A stretch of DNA of 64,000 nucleotides from assembly GCF_007860135.1 (NCBI RefSeq), contig NZ_SJPV01000003.1, positions 479,744-543,743 on the forward strand, written 5' to 3'. Position 1 is the stretch's first letter. The number at the start of each line of letters is the position of its first letter. The DNA comes from Novipirellula artificiosorum (GTDB taxonomy: Bacteria; Planctomycetota; Planctomycetia; Pirellulales; Pirellulaceae). The notes beneath the pieces are model-generated. The model had not been told where the DNA came from. It made no database searches and was given only the letters and a program-made list of their open reading frames with translations. Below are positions 39,329 to 47,877 of this stretch, one piece after another. The position numbers and the translations under genes were made by a program.

Positions 39329-40017
39329 GGAAGCCATGCCGATGTGTCGCCATCGAGCAGCAATCGGTCGTGACATGAACTCCAATACCAGTCCTGGTGA
39401 CGAGTCACCAAGCCGGCACTCACGGGATTGCCGCGAATGTAAAACACAATCCGTTCCAATTCCTCGTCATCTCGGACCCAATGATCGTAGGATTCCGGTT
39501 GCCAGAACGTGCCGGTACGTTTCATCACTTTGTTGGCTTGATTTGCTGTATAGCTTTTCAGACTGTGCATGATTCTCGACAAGGGGCTGCCGGCGTCGGG
39601 AGTCTCCCCGACCGTGTGTTCTTCTTCATTAGAATGCTTCACTAATTCGAGCGGACACGGCGTGAACAAGACGTGGACGTGGTTAGGCATAATACAGTAG
39701 GCGTGAAGATGGTATTTGCTGCTATCGTGATGGTACAGATTTTGTCGCAGTATCGAAGCGATTCGGGGATCTCGTAGCCAGTCGATATCCGACATCTGAT
39801 CCAGATGTTTTTCGTATGCAGCGAACAGGAGTTTGTTAACGTACCCGCGGTATCCGTCGTCGGGGCAATCCGGTGGCCTAGCGAGGAGTTGCTGTTTACG
39901 TTCTCTCAATTCCTTAATCACGGAGATCGGAAGCGTGCCCGCAATTCGATAGGTAACGAAATAAGCCGCACCGGAGACATACCAATGCGGCAACGCTCGC
40001 TTGTGAATGATCTCCAT
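39325..40017 (-). CDS. REP-associated tyrosine transposase (RAYT)
   Basis: Y1 HUH nuclease of the TnpA-REP/RAYT type, 230 residues from ATG 40017 (frame open to 40044). The HUH motif is in YCIMPNHVHVLF, and the C-terminal section with RTGTFWQPESYDHWVRDD and FYIRGNPVSAGL carries the family signature, including the region of the catalytic Tyr. Expected to nick and move short REP palindromes rather than transpose as a classical element. REP-like units flank the gene on both sides (39281-39328 and 40029-40102), and its stop codon is within one of them. No terminal inverted repeats of an IS are seen. It interrupts the sialidase-lyase gene order but no gene is broken. Confidence 0.88.
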   Translation of the reverse strand: MEIIHKRALPHWYVSGAAYFVTYRIAGTLPISVIKELRERKQQLLARPPDCPDDGYRGYVNKLLFAAYEKHLDQMSDIDWLRDPRIASILRQNLYHHDSSKYHLHAYCIMPNHVHVLFTPCPLELVKHSNEEEHTVGETPDAGSPLSRIMHSLKSYTANQANKVMKRTGTFWQPESYDHWVRDDEELERIVFYIRGNPVSAGLVTRHQDWYWSSCHDRLLLDGDTSAWLP

Positions 40018-40028
40018 GGTTTTACCTC

Positions 40029-40102
40029 GTAGTGCAGGCTGCAAGAGTGCATCATACTACTGAAACAACTGTTAGCAATCACAGGCTGGCAGCCTGTGCT
40101 AC
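40029..40102. repeat. REP-like units flanking RAYT start
   Basis: GTAGTGCAGGCTGC at 40029-40042 is a broken left unit; TCACAGGCTGGCAGCCTGTGCTAC at 40079-40102 is a full right unit in inverted orientation. The right unit extends into the last codons of the sialidase gene. Confidence 0.75.
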
Positions 40103-41283
40103 ATCAATACACTGAAGGGAATGACAATCAGTCTTTCTTCCCTGTTGGCAGCTTCGTAAAAGCAGAGCAGACAGGTTTGATCTGCTGAGACCTGCAGAAC
40201 CGAATAGGCAAATGCTCCAGGAATGACCTTCACGATCTGCCAAGTCTGGCCGTTGTCCTTCGAGACCACGATCTGTCCGTTTTCGCGACCCGTGTTCGAG
40301 GGGAACGACGCCCACAAATCCCAGGATCCGTCCGCCTTCACGGGCCCCTTAACCACAGAACCCATACACGCGACCGAGGGCAAGCCTTGATCGATGTTCA
40401 GTGGGCCCCATGTTGCGCCGCCGTCACGACTGATTGCCTTTTTGCGAAAATTCACGCCCTCCTGATTGCGACTGATCAAAACGATATCGCCATTGGCGGC
40501 TTCGGCGACCTGACATTCGTTCGGAAATCCTTTGCCACTTTCGTCCTTTAGCGGTTCGGTTCGCTTCCACGTTTCCCCGTTGTCATCGCTGTACGCGACG
40601 ACAACCTGCCACTGACGCTCTCCGTCGATTTCTTCTGGCAACGCTCCCCAAAGTCCCGTAATCACTCTGCCCTTGTGTGGCCCTTTCGACAATTGAATCA
40701 TCGCGCCGGGAGTGTTCACATTGACGAGGTGCGGTGGTTTGACTTGTCGACTGATGTCAACTGGCTTGCTCCAAGTCAAACCATCGTCGTCGCTGTGACA
40801 AAGGAAGGTCAGGACGTTCGTCGTCGGGTCGTCGTATCCGAGATCAGCCACCTTGATCCAACCTGCGTTTCTCGCGTGCCTGCCGTAAGGAAAACGGGCG
40901 AACATCAATAAAATGCGACCATTGTCAAGTTGCACCGTCAACGGATCGTTGATCGAATGCATGCCATCTTCAAAGGCAACGATCTCATCGCTCCATGACT
41001 TGCCGTTGTCGGTGCTGCGTTTCAGGACGATGTCATTTTGAGCATGATCGTGCAGGCCGAGTCGCCGTTCCGTGAACGCTAAAATGCTTCCCTTTTTCGT
41101 GACCACCAAAGACGGAATTCGATATCCGTACGCCTTCGCGTCTTTCGCATGACCTTCGAGAGGAACACCCTCAGGGATGACTCGCATCTGGAAAACGATT
41201 CGCGTGGAAGTTGGTTCATCAGCTGATCCATTGATGCAACAACATGCAAGGCCGGTGAAGGCCAGAAGATAAAGGCGTTTCAT
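40099..41283 (-). CDS. nanH: Exported sialidase, GH33-like
   Basis: Predicted to release terminal sialic acid from glycoconjugates outside the cytoplasm. 394 residues with a signal peptide (about 1-21). The arginine-triad motif YRIP is at 54-57 (Arg55), and five Asp-box repeats are present: STDNGKSW, SDDDGLTW, SDDNGETW, SRDGGATW and SKDNGQTW, spaced as in six-bladed sialidase propellers. Length is near the minimal catalytic domain and no lectin or anchor domain is attached. It is first in the minus-strand cluster and divergent from the GntR regulator, with a palindromic operator candidate between. The symbol follows the nan context. Confidence 0.88.
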   Translation of the reverse strand: MKRLYLLAFTGLACCCINGSADEPTSTRIVFQMRVIPEGVPLEGHAKDAKAYGYRIPSLVVTKKGSILAFTERRLGLHDHAQNDIVLKRSTDNGKSWSDEIVAFEDGMHSINDPLTVQLDNGRILLMFARFPYGRHARNAGWIKVADLGYDDPTTNVLTFLCHSDDDGLTWSKPVDISRQVKPPHLVNVNTPGAMIQLSKGPHKGRVITGLWGALPEEIDGERQWQVVVAYSDDNGETWKRTEPLKDESGKGFPNECQVAEAANGDIVLISRNQEGVNFRKKAISRDGGATWGPLNIDQGLPSVACMGSVVKGPVKADGSWDLWASFPSNTGRENGQIVVSKDNGQTWQIVKVIPGAFAYSVLQVSADQTCLLCFYEAANREERLIVIPFSVLM

Positions 41284-41347
41284 GGGTTAGGATCCTAAGA
41301 TTTACGTGGCCCAGTTCGCCGACTGAAGCGAACCCAATTGCGATCCG

Positions 41348-41368
41348 TGTTATCCGATGTTATAACAT
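41348..41368. promoter_or_regulatory. Candidate GntR operator
   Basis: The 12-bp perfect palindrome ATGTTATAACAT is at 41357-41368, with an extra TGTTAT half-like copy at 41348-41353. It is in the 127-bp divergent region between the sialidase and the FadR-type regulator, 43 bp before the regulator's ATG. AT-rich palindromes with a TATA-like core suit FCD-type GntR proteins; binding by this regulator is inferred from position. Confidence 0.5.
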
Positions 41369-41410
41369 AAAGGTGCCCAGTCCGCCTTGCAAGCCTTCAA
41401 CGAATTCGAC

Positions 41411-42106
41411 ATGGAACAAACACTCGCCGAAAAATCGTACGATTACATCCGGGGTAAACTCGCGAGCCACGACCTGCCGCCGGGGAAGCGATTGGTCAAT
41501 CGTGTTCTGGCCAGCGAGATTGGCGTTAGCGTGATACCCGTTCGTGAGGCCATTCATCGTTTGGCCAGCGAAGGATTTGTCGACCATGTCCCGGGCAGCG
41601 GCGCGTTCGTCCGAAAGACCGATCCTCAGGATATCGACGATCTCTACGTTTTGCGCGACGCACTGGAAAGCTGTGCAGCTGGCGAGGCCGCGCGGTACAT
41701 CACCGACCATCAGCTGGACGAATTGGAGTCAATTCTGAGCAAAGCCGAAGAGATCGCCCAACAAATCTCCAAGAGGCCAAAGCAGCACGCAACCAAAATA
41801 CAAATGAACGCGTGGTTGGACACCGAGCGAAGTTTCCACCAGCTCGTGTTTGAGGCTGCTCGAAATCAACTACTGGCGAAAGTTGCTCGAGAGCAGCGGG
41901 CAATCGGTCAGATTTTCGACGCCCAGCGCGATGACCCTCAGCTTTTGACATCTGATGTGGCGCTGACGACGATTTCAGGGAAACGCCAACTCATTGATGC
42001 GCTCCGACAACGAAATCACGAGAAAGCCCGGAAGCTGATGAGCCAGCAAATCCAGCGTGGCCGCAAGGAGGTGCTGAGGCACCTCAGGACGACGGCGAAG
42101 CAATAA
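41411..42106 (+). CDS. GntR-family regulator, FadR/FCD type (NanR-like role)
   Basis: 231 residues from ATG 41411 (the frame is open from TTG 41387). An N-terminal winged helix-turn-helix (about 8-70: LVNRVLASEIGVSVIPVREAIHRLASEGFV, then GSGAFV) is followed by an all-helical FCD effector domain (LRDALESCAAGEAAR, ERSFHQLVFEAARNQLL). FCD regulators bind small metabolites, often sugar acids. The divergent position against the sialidase suggests control of the sialic-acid genes, with Neu5Ac or ManNAc-type ligands possible. Ligand and targets are inferred. Confidence 0.88.
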   Translation: MEQTLAEKSYDYIRGKLASHDLPPGKRLVNRVLASEIGVSVIPVREAIHRLASEGFVDHVPGSGAFVRKTDPQDIDDLYVLRDALESCAAGEAARYITDHQLDELESILSKAEEIAQQISKRPKQHATKIQMNAWLDTERSFHQLVFEAARNQLLAKVAREQRAIGQIFDAQRDDPQLLTSDVALTTISGKRQLIDALRQRNHEKARKLMSQQIQRGRKEVLRHLRTTAKQ

Positions 42107-42225
42107 AGGTTCGAAATCCGGCTAAGGAGCAATTCGGGCTGGGAATCTCTCGGTCTGCGATGTCGACAGTGGCCCCCAGAGTGCGCCGCTGCGCGTCGAC
42201 CCTGGGCTCTGGAATTTAACCGCTT

Positions 42226-42306
42226 CGCGGTAAATAGAATTCCGAAACTTATTTACCGAACGTCCCTCGCGGTAAACGGAGTGCCGAAACTTATTTGACG
42301 CACGCC
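42226..42306. repeat. 42-bp imperfect tandem repeat
   Basis: Two units start CGCGGTAAA at 42226 and 42268. Both contain CCGAAACTTATTT and end in CG.ACG.CC. Single-copy relatives of the ACTTATTTA..CGAACGT part occur at 3699-3725. Confidence 0.75.
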
Positions 42307-42385
42307 CCAACGGATTAACCAACCTTCCAATCGGTGCCAAGAGTCTCGTTTCGGCACCATCGTCGCAGGCAGCAAGGAGCCAACG

Positions 42386-42427
42386 AAAAAACACCTCCAA
42401 AAACACGAAGTTTTTGAAGGTGTTTTT
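42386..42427 (-). terminator. Rho-independent terminator of tRNA-Ser
   Basis: Arms 42387-42404 and 42410-42427 (18 bp each, one mismatch, 5-base loop) form a long AT-rich hairpin. On the minus strand it is followed by a T run, eight bases after the mature 3' end of the tRNA. Confidence 0.8.
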
Positions 42428-42434
42428 GTTGTAG

Positions 42435-42517
42435 CGGAGGACACGGGACTCGAACCCGCAACCCCATAAGGGGCAATTGATTTCGAATCAACCTGCTTGC
42501 CAATTCGCTTATCCTCC
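42435..42517 (-). tRNA. tRNA-Ser (anticodon CGA)
   Basis: 83 nt on the minus strand. Acceptor GGAGGAT pairs with GTCCTCC (last pair wobble). The anticodon arm GTTGA-TTCGAAA-TCAAT gives anticodon CGA, reading UCG. A long variable arm (CCCC-TTAT-GGGG) marks a class II tRNA, the T arm is GCGGG-TTCGAGT-CCCGT, and the discriminator base is G as expected for serine. CCA is not encoded. Confidence 0.93.
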
Positions 42518-42555
42518 GAACTCAACCTTTATATTCGCTTGATGGGGCGTTGCCG

Positions 42556-42966
42556 TCAAGAGTGGGGCAAATTCGCTGGTGCGACGACGATCCGATCGAC
42601 GCTCGAAACCGCTTGAATCTGTCGAAGCTGGTCCGCGATCCTTGGTTCCTCCGTCAATAGCTTCTCGATTTCCGCCGCCCTTGGGTGACCGTTGGAAACT
42701 CGCAACTTCGCATCTTCGCCGACACTGACCTCGACCGGTGGGTTCACGTCGATTCCGGCTGCCGACAAACACGATCGAATCGTGTTGCCGACATTCTCGA
42801 TCATCGTTTGCAATTTGCCCTCACTGACCGGTTCCGACGACGGAGCTCGAAGCAGGTCGTCGAAACCCGTTGCGTGTTGGACATTTTGAGCCAATTCGCC
42901 CGCGAATCGGGTTGCGACGGATGCGGCTTTGAGTGCCAATCGGGCGGTGGTGAATGCAGAGGTCAA
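42556..42966 (-). CDS. Small unknown protein, 136 aa
   Basis: I do not recognise a family. The product is soluble and helical in the first half (ARLALKAASVATRFAGELAQNV), with a compact second part (PVEVSVGEDAKLRVSNGHPRAAEIEKLL). No signal peptide. Its ATG overlaps the stop of the upstream 107-residue gene (ATGA at 42963-42966), so the two are likely translated together. Confidence 0.55.
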   Translation of the reverse strand: MTSAFTTARLALKAASVATRFAGELAQNVQHATGFDDLLRAPSSEPVSEGKLQTMIENVGNTIRSCLSAAGIDVNPPVEVSVGEDAKLRVSNGHPRAAEIEKLLTEEPRIADQLRQIQAVSSVDRIVVAPANLPHS

Positions 42967-43286
42967 TGTTGGTGCTCAGTTTTGAACCCATATTCTTTCA
43001 GCCAGGTTTCCCACTTGTGAGCTTCGTCGTGCGTGTCCAACTTCAATTCGTGCCATTTAGGGCATCGATACTTGACGTCAATGTGGCCACTGTGCTCCTC
43101 GCGTTTTAATTCGCAGCCGAGTTTTTTAAGTGTTTTCGCGATCGTGTCCGCTTTCTTTTCATCGTGAATGTGCTTGGCTTTCCACTCGGTCAACTGATAG
43201 CGAACAACCTCGTCCGCTGCGGACACCGCGGGAGCCAATGCGGGCGAGAGGGCAACGATGGCAGAAAATAGTAAGACTCGAAACAT
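42963..43286 (-). CDS. Small exported protein, 107 aa
   Basis: Signal peptide (about 1-23, ending AVSAADE) and a mature part of about 84 residues rich in Lys, His and Glu, with two cysteines (KKLGCELKREEH and KYRCPKWHEL) that could form a disulfide in the periplasm. No family recognised. The stop overlaps the start of the 136-residue gene. Confidence 0.6.
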   Translation of the reverse strand: MFRVLLFSAIVALSPALAPAVSAADEVVRYQLTEWKAKHIHDEKKADTIAKTLKKLGCELKREEHSGHIDVKYRCPKWHELKLDTHDEAHKWETWLKEYGFKTEHQH

Positions 43287-43524
43287 AGAGAATCCTATTG
43301 GAGGGTAAAATAAGCAACGATTTACGGAGCGTCATCGCAGCATGGAGCAAGTTGACGCTCGCAGACAAAAGGATCGCCGGTTAGCAAGAATTTGTCCGAC
43401 GATGGATATAGAGAATTCGTCCTCGGCACGTCAAGGTGCGTCCGTCTTTGCGATCGTCGTCGTTTTTCGTAGGCTATTTGGTTGTGTCGTCTTTGCGTCA
43501 AACTTAATTTGGATCACTGCCACC

Positions 43525-44847
43525 TTGTCCGCTTCAAAATCCACACCGAACGTCCAACCCGCAATCGGCCCGAAAAGCGTCGCCGCATTCGAGCGTGCTT
43601 GCTCGTTGATGCCCGGCGGCGTCAACAGCCCGGCTCGAGCTTTTGGAGCGGTGGGGGGGTCGCCACTGTTCATCGAACGTGCTGCGGGCCCCCATTTGTT
43701 CGATCTCGATGGACGACGCTACCTCGATTACATCGGTTCCTGGGGCCCCATGATTCTCGGTCACGCTCATCCGGAAGTGGTTGAGGCGATTGTGGCGGCC
43801 ACAAGGCGCGGGACCAGCTATGGGGCGCCGACGGAGGCCGAATCGGGGCTGGCTGAGCAAATTATCGAAGCGGTGCCGAGTATTGAACGAGTCCGTTTGG
43901 TCAACAGTGGCACCGAGGCAACGATGAGTGCTATCCGAGTGGCGCGGGGGGTGACGGGAAGAGAGAAGATCATCAAGTTCGCTGGAAACTACCACGGCCA
44001 TGTCGACAGCTTATTGGTGGCGGCTGGCAGCAGTGCTGCGACCCTTGGCGTTCCCGATTCGCCCGGTGTGACCGACGGCGCCACACGGGATACCATTTTG
44101 TTGTCCTACAACGATGTTCAAGGACTAACGGAAACCTTCCAGCAACACGGCCAAAACATCGCGGCGCTGATCTTGGAACCGGTGGTCGGCAACATGGGCT
44201 GTGTGATCCCGACGCAAGACTTTCTGGCTGCAGCGAGATCTTTGACCGAAACCGCTGGGACCGTGTTGATCTTTGACGAGGTGATGACCGGATTTCGTGT
44301 TGCCTATGGCGGGGCGCAGCAGCGTTTTGGGATCACGCCGGACATGACCACCCTTGGAAAGATCGTTGGTGGTGGGATGCCGCTTGGGGCTTACGGTGGC
44401 CGTGCGTCGATCATGGACCAAGTCCTTCCGGCCGGAAAGATCTTTCAAGCTGGCACGCTGAGTGGCAACCCTGTTGCGGTTGCGGCCGGAAGCACGACCT
44501 TGCGGCTGTTGAAACAGAACCCGCCTTACGAGCAACTCGAGCGACTCGGAAACCGATTGGCCGAGGGCTTAGGCAAGGCGGCTAGCGACGCCGGGATCGA
44601 GCACCAGGTGCAACAGGTCGGCAGCATGATGACCTTGTTCTTTAACAAGCATCCCATCAACAACTGGGACGATGCGGATCGCAGCGATCGAGCCAAGTTC
44701 GCACAGTATTTTTGGGGCATGATCGAGAGGGGAATCTACATGCCCTGCAGCCAATTTGAAGCCCTGTTCTTCAGCCAAACGCACACCGAGGCGATGATCG
44801 ATCAGACGATCATCGCGGCATCCGAGGTCCTCGCGGCGATCGAGTGA
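43525..44847 (+). CDS. hemL: Glutamate-1-semialdehyde 2,1-aminomutase
   Basis: PLP enzyme of tetrapyrrole synthesis: converts glutamate-1-semialdehyde to 5-aminolevulinate (C5 pathway, cytoplasm). The TTG at 43525 gives 440 residues, near the family's 425-440; the frame is open from 43342, and the extra N-terminal residues have no counterpart in the family. Signatures: MPGGVNSPARAF, NSGTEATMSAIRVARG, NYHGHVDSLLV, FDEVMTGFRVAYGG and TTLGKIVGGGMPLGAYGG, with PLP-binding Lys279 (from TTG). The C-terminal YMPCSQFEALFFSQTHT is also typical. The start is uncertain; ATG 43402 is another candidate. No other hem gene is nearby. Confidence 0.93.
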   Translation: MSASKSTPNVQPAIGPKSVAAFERACSLMPGGVNSPARAFGAVGGSPLFIERAAGPHLFDLDGRRYLDYIGSWGPMILGHAHPEVVEAIVAATRRGTSYGAPTEAESGLAEQIIEAVPSIERVRLVNSGTEATMSAIRVARGVTGREKIIKFAGNYHGHVDSLLVAAGSSAATLGVPDSPGVTDGATRDTILLSYNDVQGLTETFQQHGQNIAALILEPVVGNMGCVIPTQDFLAAARSLTETAGTVLIFDEVMTGFRVAYGGAQQRFGITPDMTTLGKIVGGGMPLGAYGGRASIMDQVLPAGKIFQAGTLSGNPVAVAAGSTTLRLLKQNPPYEQLERLGNRLAEGLGKAASDAGIEHQVQQVGSMMTLFFNKHPINNWDDADRSDRAKFAQYFWGMIERGIYMPCSQFEALFFSQTHTEAMIDQTIIAASEVLAAIE

Positions 44848-44889
44848 ACCGTTTCTCAAGGCAGCAGCGACGGATTTTTTCGCCGCGAG

Positions 44890-45174
44890 CTAGCCGTAGA
44901 AGCACAAGTAGGCGGTGGGTTGCTTCACTTGCAGTTGAAACTTCTGGTTCGCGGCAACTCGGAATTCCGTTCCCGTCGGAAAGGACTTAAAACCGGCTTC
45001 GCCCGGCAATTTGACCCCCAGTTCTCCGCAAACGACCTTCATGCGTTCCTTCTCGCTGGTGCCAAACTCATAGTCGCCGGCTGCCATCACCCCCGCAGTC
45101 ACGCGACCTTCGGAGTTTTCAAAACCGATCGATTTCACGTTGCCGTCAAAGTATTCGTTTACGTTCAAGGTCAT
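44890..45174 (-). CDS. ppnP: Pyrimidine/purine nucleoside phosphorylase
   Basis: Small cupin-fold enzyme (formerly DUF1255/YaiE), 94 residues, the expected length. [38 protein letters not shown] and [14 protein letters not shown] match the family closely. It phosphorolyses several nucleosides to base and ribose-1-phosphate. It stands between hemL (convergent) and the NQR operon, with only 45 bp to the last NQR gene on the same strand, so it may be read from the same transcript. Confidence 0.92.
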   Translation of the reverse strand: MTLNVNEYFDGNVKSIGFENSEGRVTAGVMAAGDYEFGTSEKERMKVVCGELGVKLPGEAGFKSFPTGTEFRVAANQKFQLQVKQPTAYLCFYG

Positions 45175-45219
45175 GGATCAAATTGCTCACGTGTCGTGTC
45201 TTGTCTTGAGGAAAACGCC

Positions 45220-46548
45220 TCAGCCGTTTTGTGTTTCCGTTTCCATTTTATCGCGGAGTTCCTTGCAGGCATCGGATGGATTGCTGCAAAGCGAACAACT
45301 GACGCTGCCGTCTTCGTTCTTCTTGCCACCGAGGCCGCCGCACGATCCGCTGATCGATTTGCCGCCGAAGATTACACCGACTGCCATCGCTGAGATAATG
45401 ATACCGAACCCGATCATCGTGACGATCAACGTTGGCATCAAACGCTGAAGCCATGGCCTCATTTCCTGGGCTCCCAAGGCGGAATCTTCGATCTCCGAAA
45501 CGGGATCTTCGACAGCGTACTTTGCGAGTGACCCGGTGCCGACGCGACTAAACCGACGACCCTCACGGCGGATCATCAACACGTCCAAACCCTGCGATTG
45601 GGCTGCCGACAATCCCGCATCCGCGCCCAAAACATTGATTGCGGTGGCCCAGGCATCGGCTTTCATGCAGGTTTTAGCGATCACAGAGACCGAAGCCAAA
45701 TCGTGTTCGATAGGTCGGCCGGACCGAGGGTCGATCGTGTGTGAGTAGCGTTTCCCCTCGACCTCAAAGAAAATGCGGTAATCCCCCGACGTTGCCATTG
45801 CTTCATCGGTTAACGGATGTGCCGCCGCCAAAGACAATCCATTGTTCGAAAGACCCGCGGTCGCTGGGTTTTCGATGCCGACTTTCCACGCGACACCGCC
45901 CTTATCACCGATGGTTCGCACTTCACCGCCAATCTCAACGAAAACATTCCTTGCTCCAGCATCCTTCAGGACGTTAATGACTCGGTCAACGCCGTGCCCT
46001 TTGGCGATCGACGACAAATCGACCTTCAGCGAAGGCGTTGCTTTTTTCAATGCGGGCGGATTGGTCCGAACCGATAAGTTTTGATAGCCAACCGATTCAC
46101 GAAGCGTGGCGATCGTCGCAGCGTCGGGGACGGCGCGTGTCTTGGGGTCCGGCCCAAAACTCCAAAGGTTGACGAGCGGCCCGACCGTCACATCAAACGC
46201 CCCTTCGGTCGCCTTGGATACGTCGATTGCCGCCTCAACGACCTCCGCCGTCTGCGAACTCACTGGGAACCAATCGGTTGAATCCCAGCTATTAAAGCGG
46301 CTCAACTCCGACGACTTGAGGTAGGTCGACATTTGCGCATTGACCGATCGCAGTTCGGCATCGATCTCTGCGGCGATGTCCGCTTTCCATGCCGGCGGGT
46401 CAAAGACCTTGACCATGTAGGTTGTCCCCATGGTCCGGCCACGAAGGGTCAAGATTTTTGGCGGCTCGGCCTTGGCAATCGCTGTCACAAGGGACAGAAG
46501 CAAACACGCAGCCAACGAAAGCTTTCGAACGACCGTTAGGCTGGACAT
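45220..46548 (-). CDS. apbE: ApbE flavin transferase fused to NqrM
   Basis: 442 residues. A signal peptide (ending AIAKAEP) is followed by an FAD:protein FMN transferase (about 35-355): TMGTTYMVKV, VDLSSIAKGHGVD, VEIGGEVRT, SGDYRIFF and YSHTIDPRSGRP. It is expected to attach FMN to Thr in NqrB and NqrC. From about 367 there is a membrane helix and then GGKSISGSCGGL with cysteines 403, 418, 421 and 428, matching NqrM (DUF539), the factor needed for the iron centre of NqrD/NqrE. In vibrios these are separate genes after nqrF. The gene begins 3 bp after nqrF, so it is part of the operon. Confidence 0.9.
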   Translation of the reverse strand: MSSLTVVRKLSLAACLLLSLVTAIAKAEPPKILTLRGRTMGTTYMVKVFDPPAWKADIAAEIDAELRSVNAQMSTYLKSSELSRFNSWDSTDWFPVSSQTAEVVEAAIDVSKATEGAFDVTVGPLVNLWSFGPDPKTRAVPDAATIATLRESVGYQNLSVRTNPPALKKATPSLKVDLSSIAKGHGVDRVINVLKDAGARNVFVEIGGEVRTIGDKGGVAWKVGIENPATAGLSNNGLSLAAAHPLTDEAMATSGDYRIFFEVEGKRYSHTIDPRSGRPIEHDLASVSVIAKTCMKADAWATAINVLGADAGLSAAQSQGLDVLMIRREGRRFSRVGTGSLAKYAVEDPVSEIEDSALGAQEMRPWLQRLMPTLIVTMIGFGIIISAMAVGVIFGGKSISGSCGGLGGKKNEDGSVSCSLCSNPSDACKELRDKMETETQNG

Positions 46549-46551
46549 GGT

Positions 46552-47778
46552 CTAACCACCAAAATCGTCATAGGCAATGTTCTCTGGTTCGACGCCCAGA
46601 TCATCAAGCATCTTGAACACAGCTTGATTCATCATGGGTGGACCACAAATGTAGTACTCAATGTCTTCTGGGGCCGGGTGTGTGCTAAGGTAGTTCTCCA
46701 AAAGCACTTGGTGAATGAATCCTCGGTATCCGGTCCAGTTGTCTTCGGGCAAAGGTTCCGACAGCGCGATGTTGAATTTGAAGTTCGGGAACTCTTTTTC
46801 GATTTCGCGGAAATGATCCACGTAGAACAATTCACGAGACGACCGGCCACCGTACCAGTAAGACACTTTACGATTTGTTTTTTGACGCTTGAACAGCTCA
46901 AAAATGTGGCTTCGCAGCGGAGCCATTCCCGCACCGCCACCGATGTAAACCATTTCCGATTCGGTGTCTTTGATGAAGAACTCGCCATACGGTCCGCTGA
47001 TCGTTGCCTTATCACCTGGCTTCAAACCGAAAATCCAACTGCTCATTTTTCCCGGCGGAATGCCTTCGGGGGCGCGCGGCGGCGGTGATGCGACGCGGAC
47101 GTTCAGCATGATGATGCCTTTCTCACCCGGATAGTTGGCCATCGAATAGGCACGCACGACCGGTTCGTCTACCTTGGACACGTAACGCCAGACGTCGTAT
47201 TTGTCCCAATCTTCACGAAACCGGTCCTCGATGACGAAGTCCTTGTAGTTCACAACATGAGGCGGGCATTCAATTTGAATGTAGCCACCTGCTTTGAAGT
47301 CCACTTCGGCGCCTTCGGGAAGCTCTAAGACGAATTCTTTGATGAACGTCGCAACATTATGATTGCTGCGGACGGTGCACTCCCACTTCTGTGTATCAAA
47401 GGCCTCCGGTGGCACTTCGACGACCATGTCTTGTTTGACTGCAACTTGACAGCTCAACCGTTCACCTTCGGACGCTTCTTTTTTGCTGATATGGCCTTTC
47501 TCGGTCGCTAGGATTTCACCGCCCCCGGATTCGATCTTGACCTTACACTGAGCACAGGTGCCACCACCGCCGCATGCACTCGAAACAAACACACCCGCTT
47601 CGGCGAGCGCCCCAAGCAGTTTGCCGCCGGCTGGAACTTCAACTTCTTTCTGATGGTTGATCATGATCTTGACCGGTCCCGAAGCGACCAAGAAGGACTT
47701 TGCAAGCAGAATGACCAACACGAGTGCGAGCACCACAATCGTGAACATCGCGACGCCAAGGAAGACGGTGGAACCCAT
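46552..47778 (-). CDS. nqrF: Na+-NQR subunit F
   Basis: NADH-oxidising subunit, 408 residues. N-terminal membrane helix, 2Fe-2S ferredoxin domain ([17 protein letters not shown], with a fourth Cys in RLSCQVAV), FAD domain ([11 protein letters not shown]) and NADH domain ([25 protein letters not shown], ending YDDFGG). All key residues are present and the length is standard. It transfers electrons from NADH through FAD and the cluster to the rest of the complex. Confidence 0.97.
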   Translation of the reverse strand: MGSTVFLGVAMFTIVVLALVLVILLAKSFLVASGPVKIMINHQKEVEVPAGGKLLGALAEAGVFVSSACGGGGTCAQCKVKIESGGGEILATEKGHISKKEASEGERLSCQVAVKQDMVVEVPPEAFDTQKWECTVRSNHNVATFIKEFVLELPEGAEVDFKAGGYIQIECPPHVVNYKDFVIEDRFREDWDKYDVWRYVSKVDEPVVRAYSMANYPGEKGIIMLNVRVASPPPRAPEGIPPGKMSSWIFGLKPGDKATISGPYGEFFIKDTESEMVYIGGGAGMAPLRSHIFELFKRQKTNRKVSYWYGGRSSRELFYVDHFREIEKEFPNFKFNIALSEPLPEDNWTGYRGFIHQVLLENYLSTHPAPEDIEYYICGPPMMNQAVFKMLDDLGVEPENIAYDDFGG

Positions 47779-47877
47779 CAGTGAAAACTCGTCATGAAAA
47801 TCGGATAAATGTTCGGTTAACGTTGGACGGGCGGGCGAAACTTCAACAGAACGCCGCCACCAAGTCCAAACGGTTCA

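Larger units (their letters stand above)
42107..42434. other. Repeat-rich intergenic region
   Basis: No gene seen. It carries the dispersed repeat shared with 3.5 kb (42173-42225), a 42-bp imperfect tandem repeat (42226-42306) and the terminator of the tRNA (42386-42427). Confidence 0.7.
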
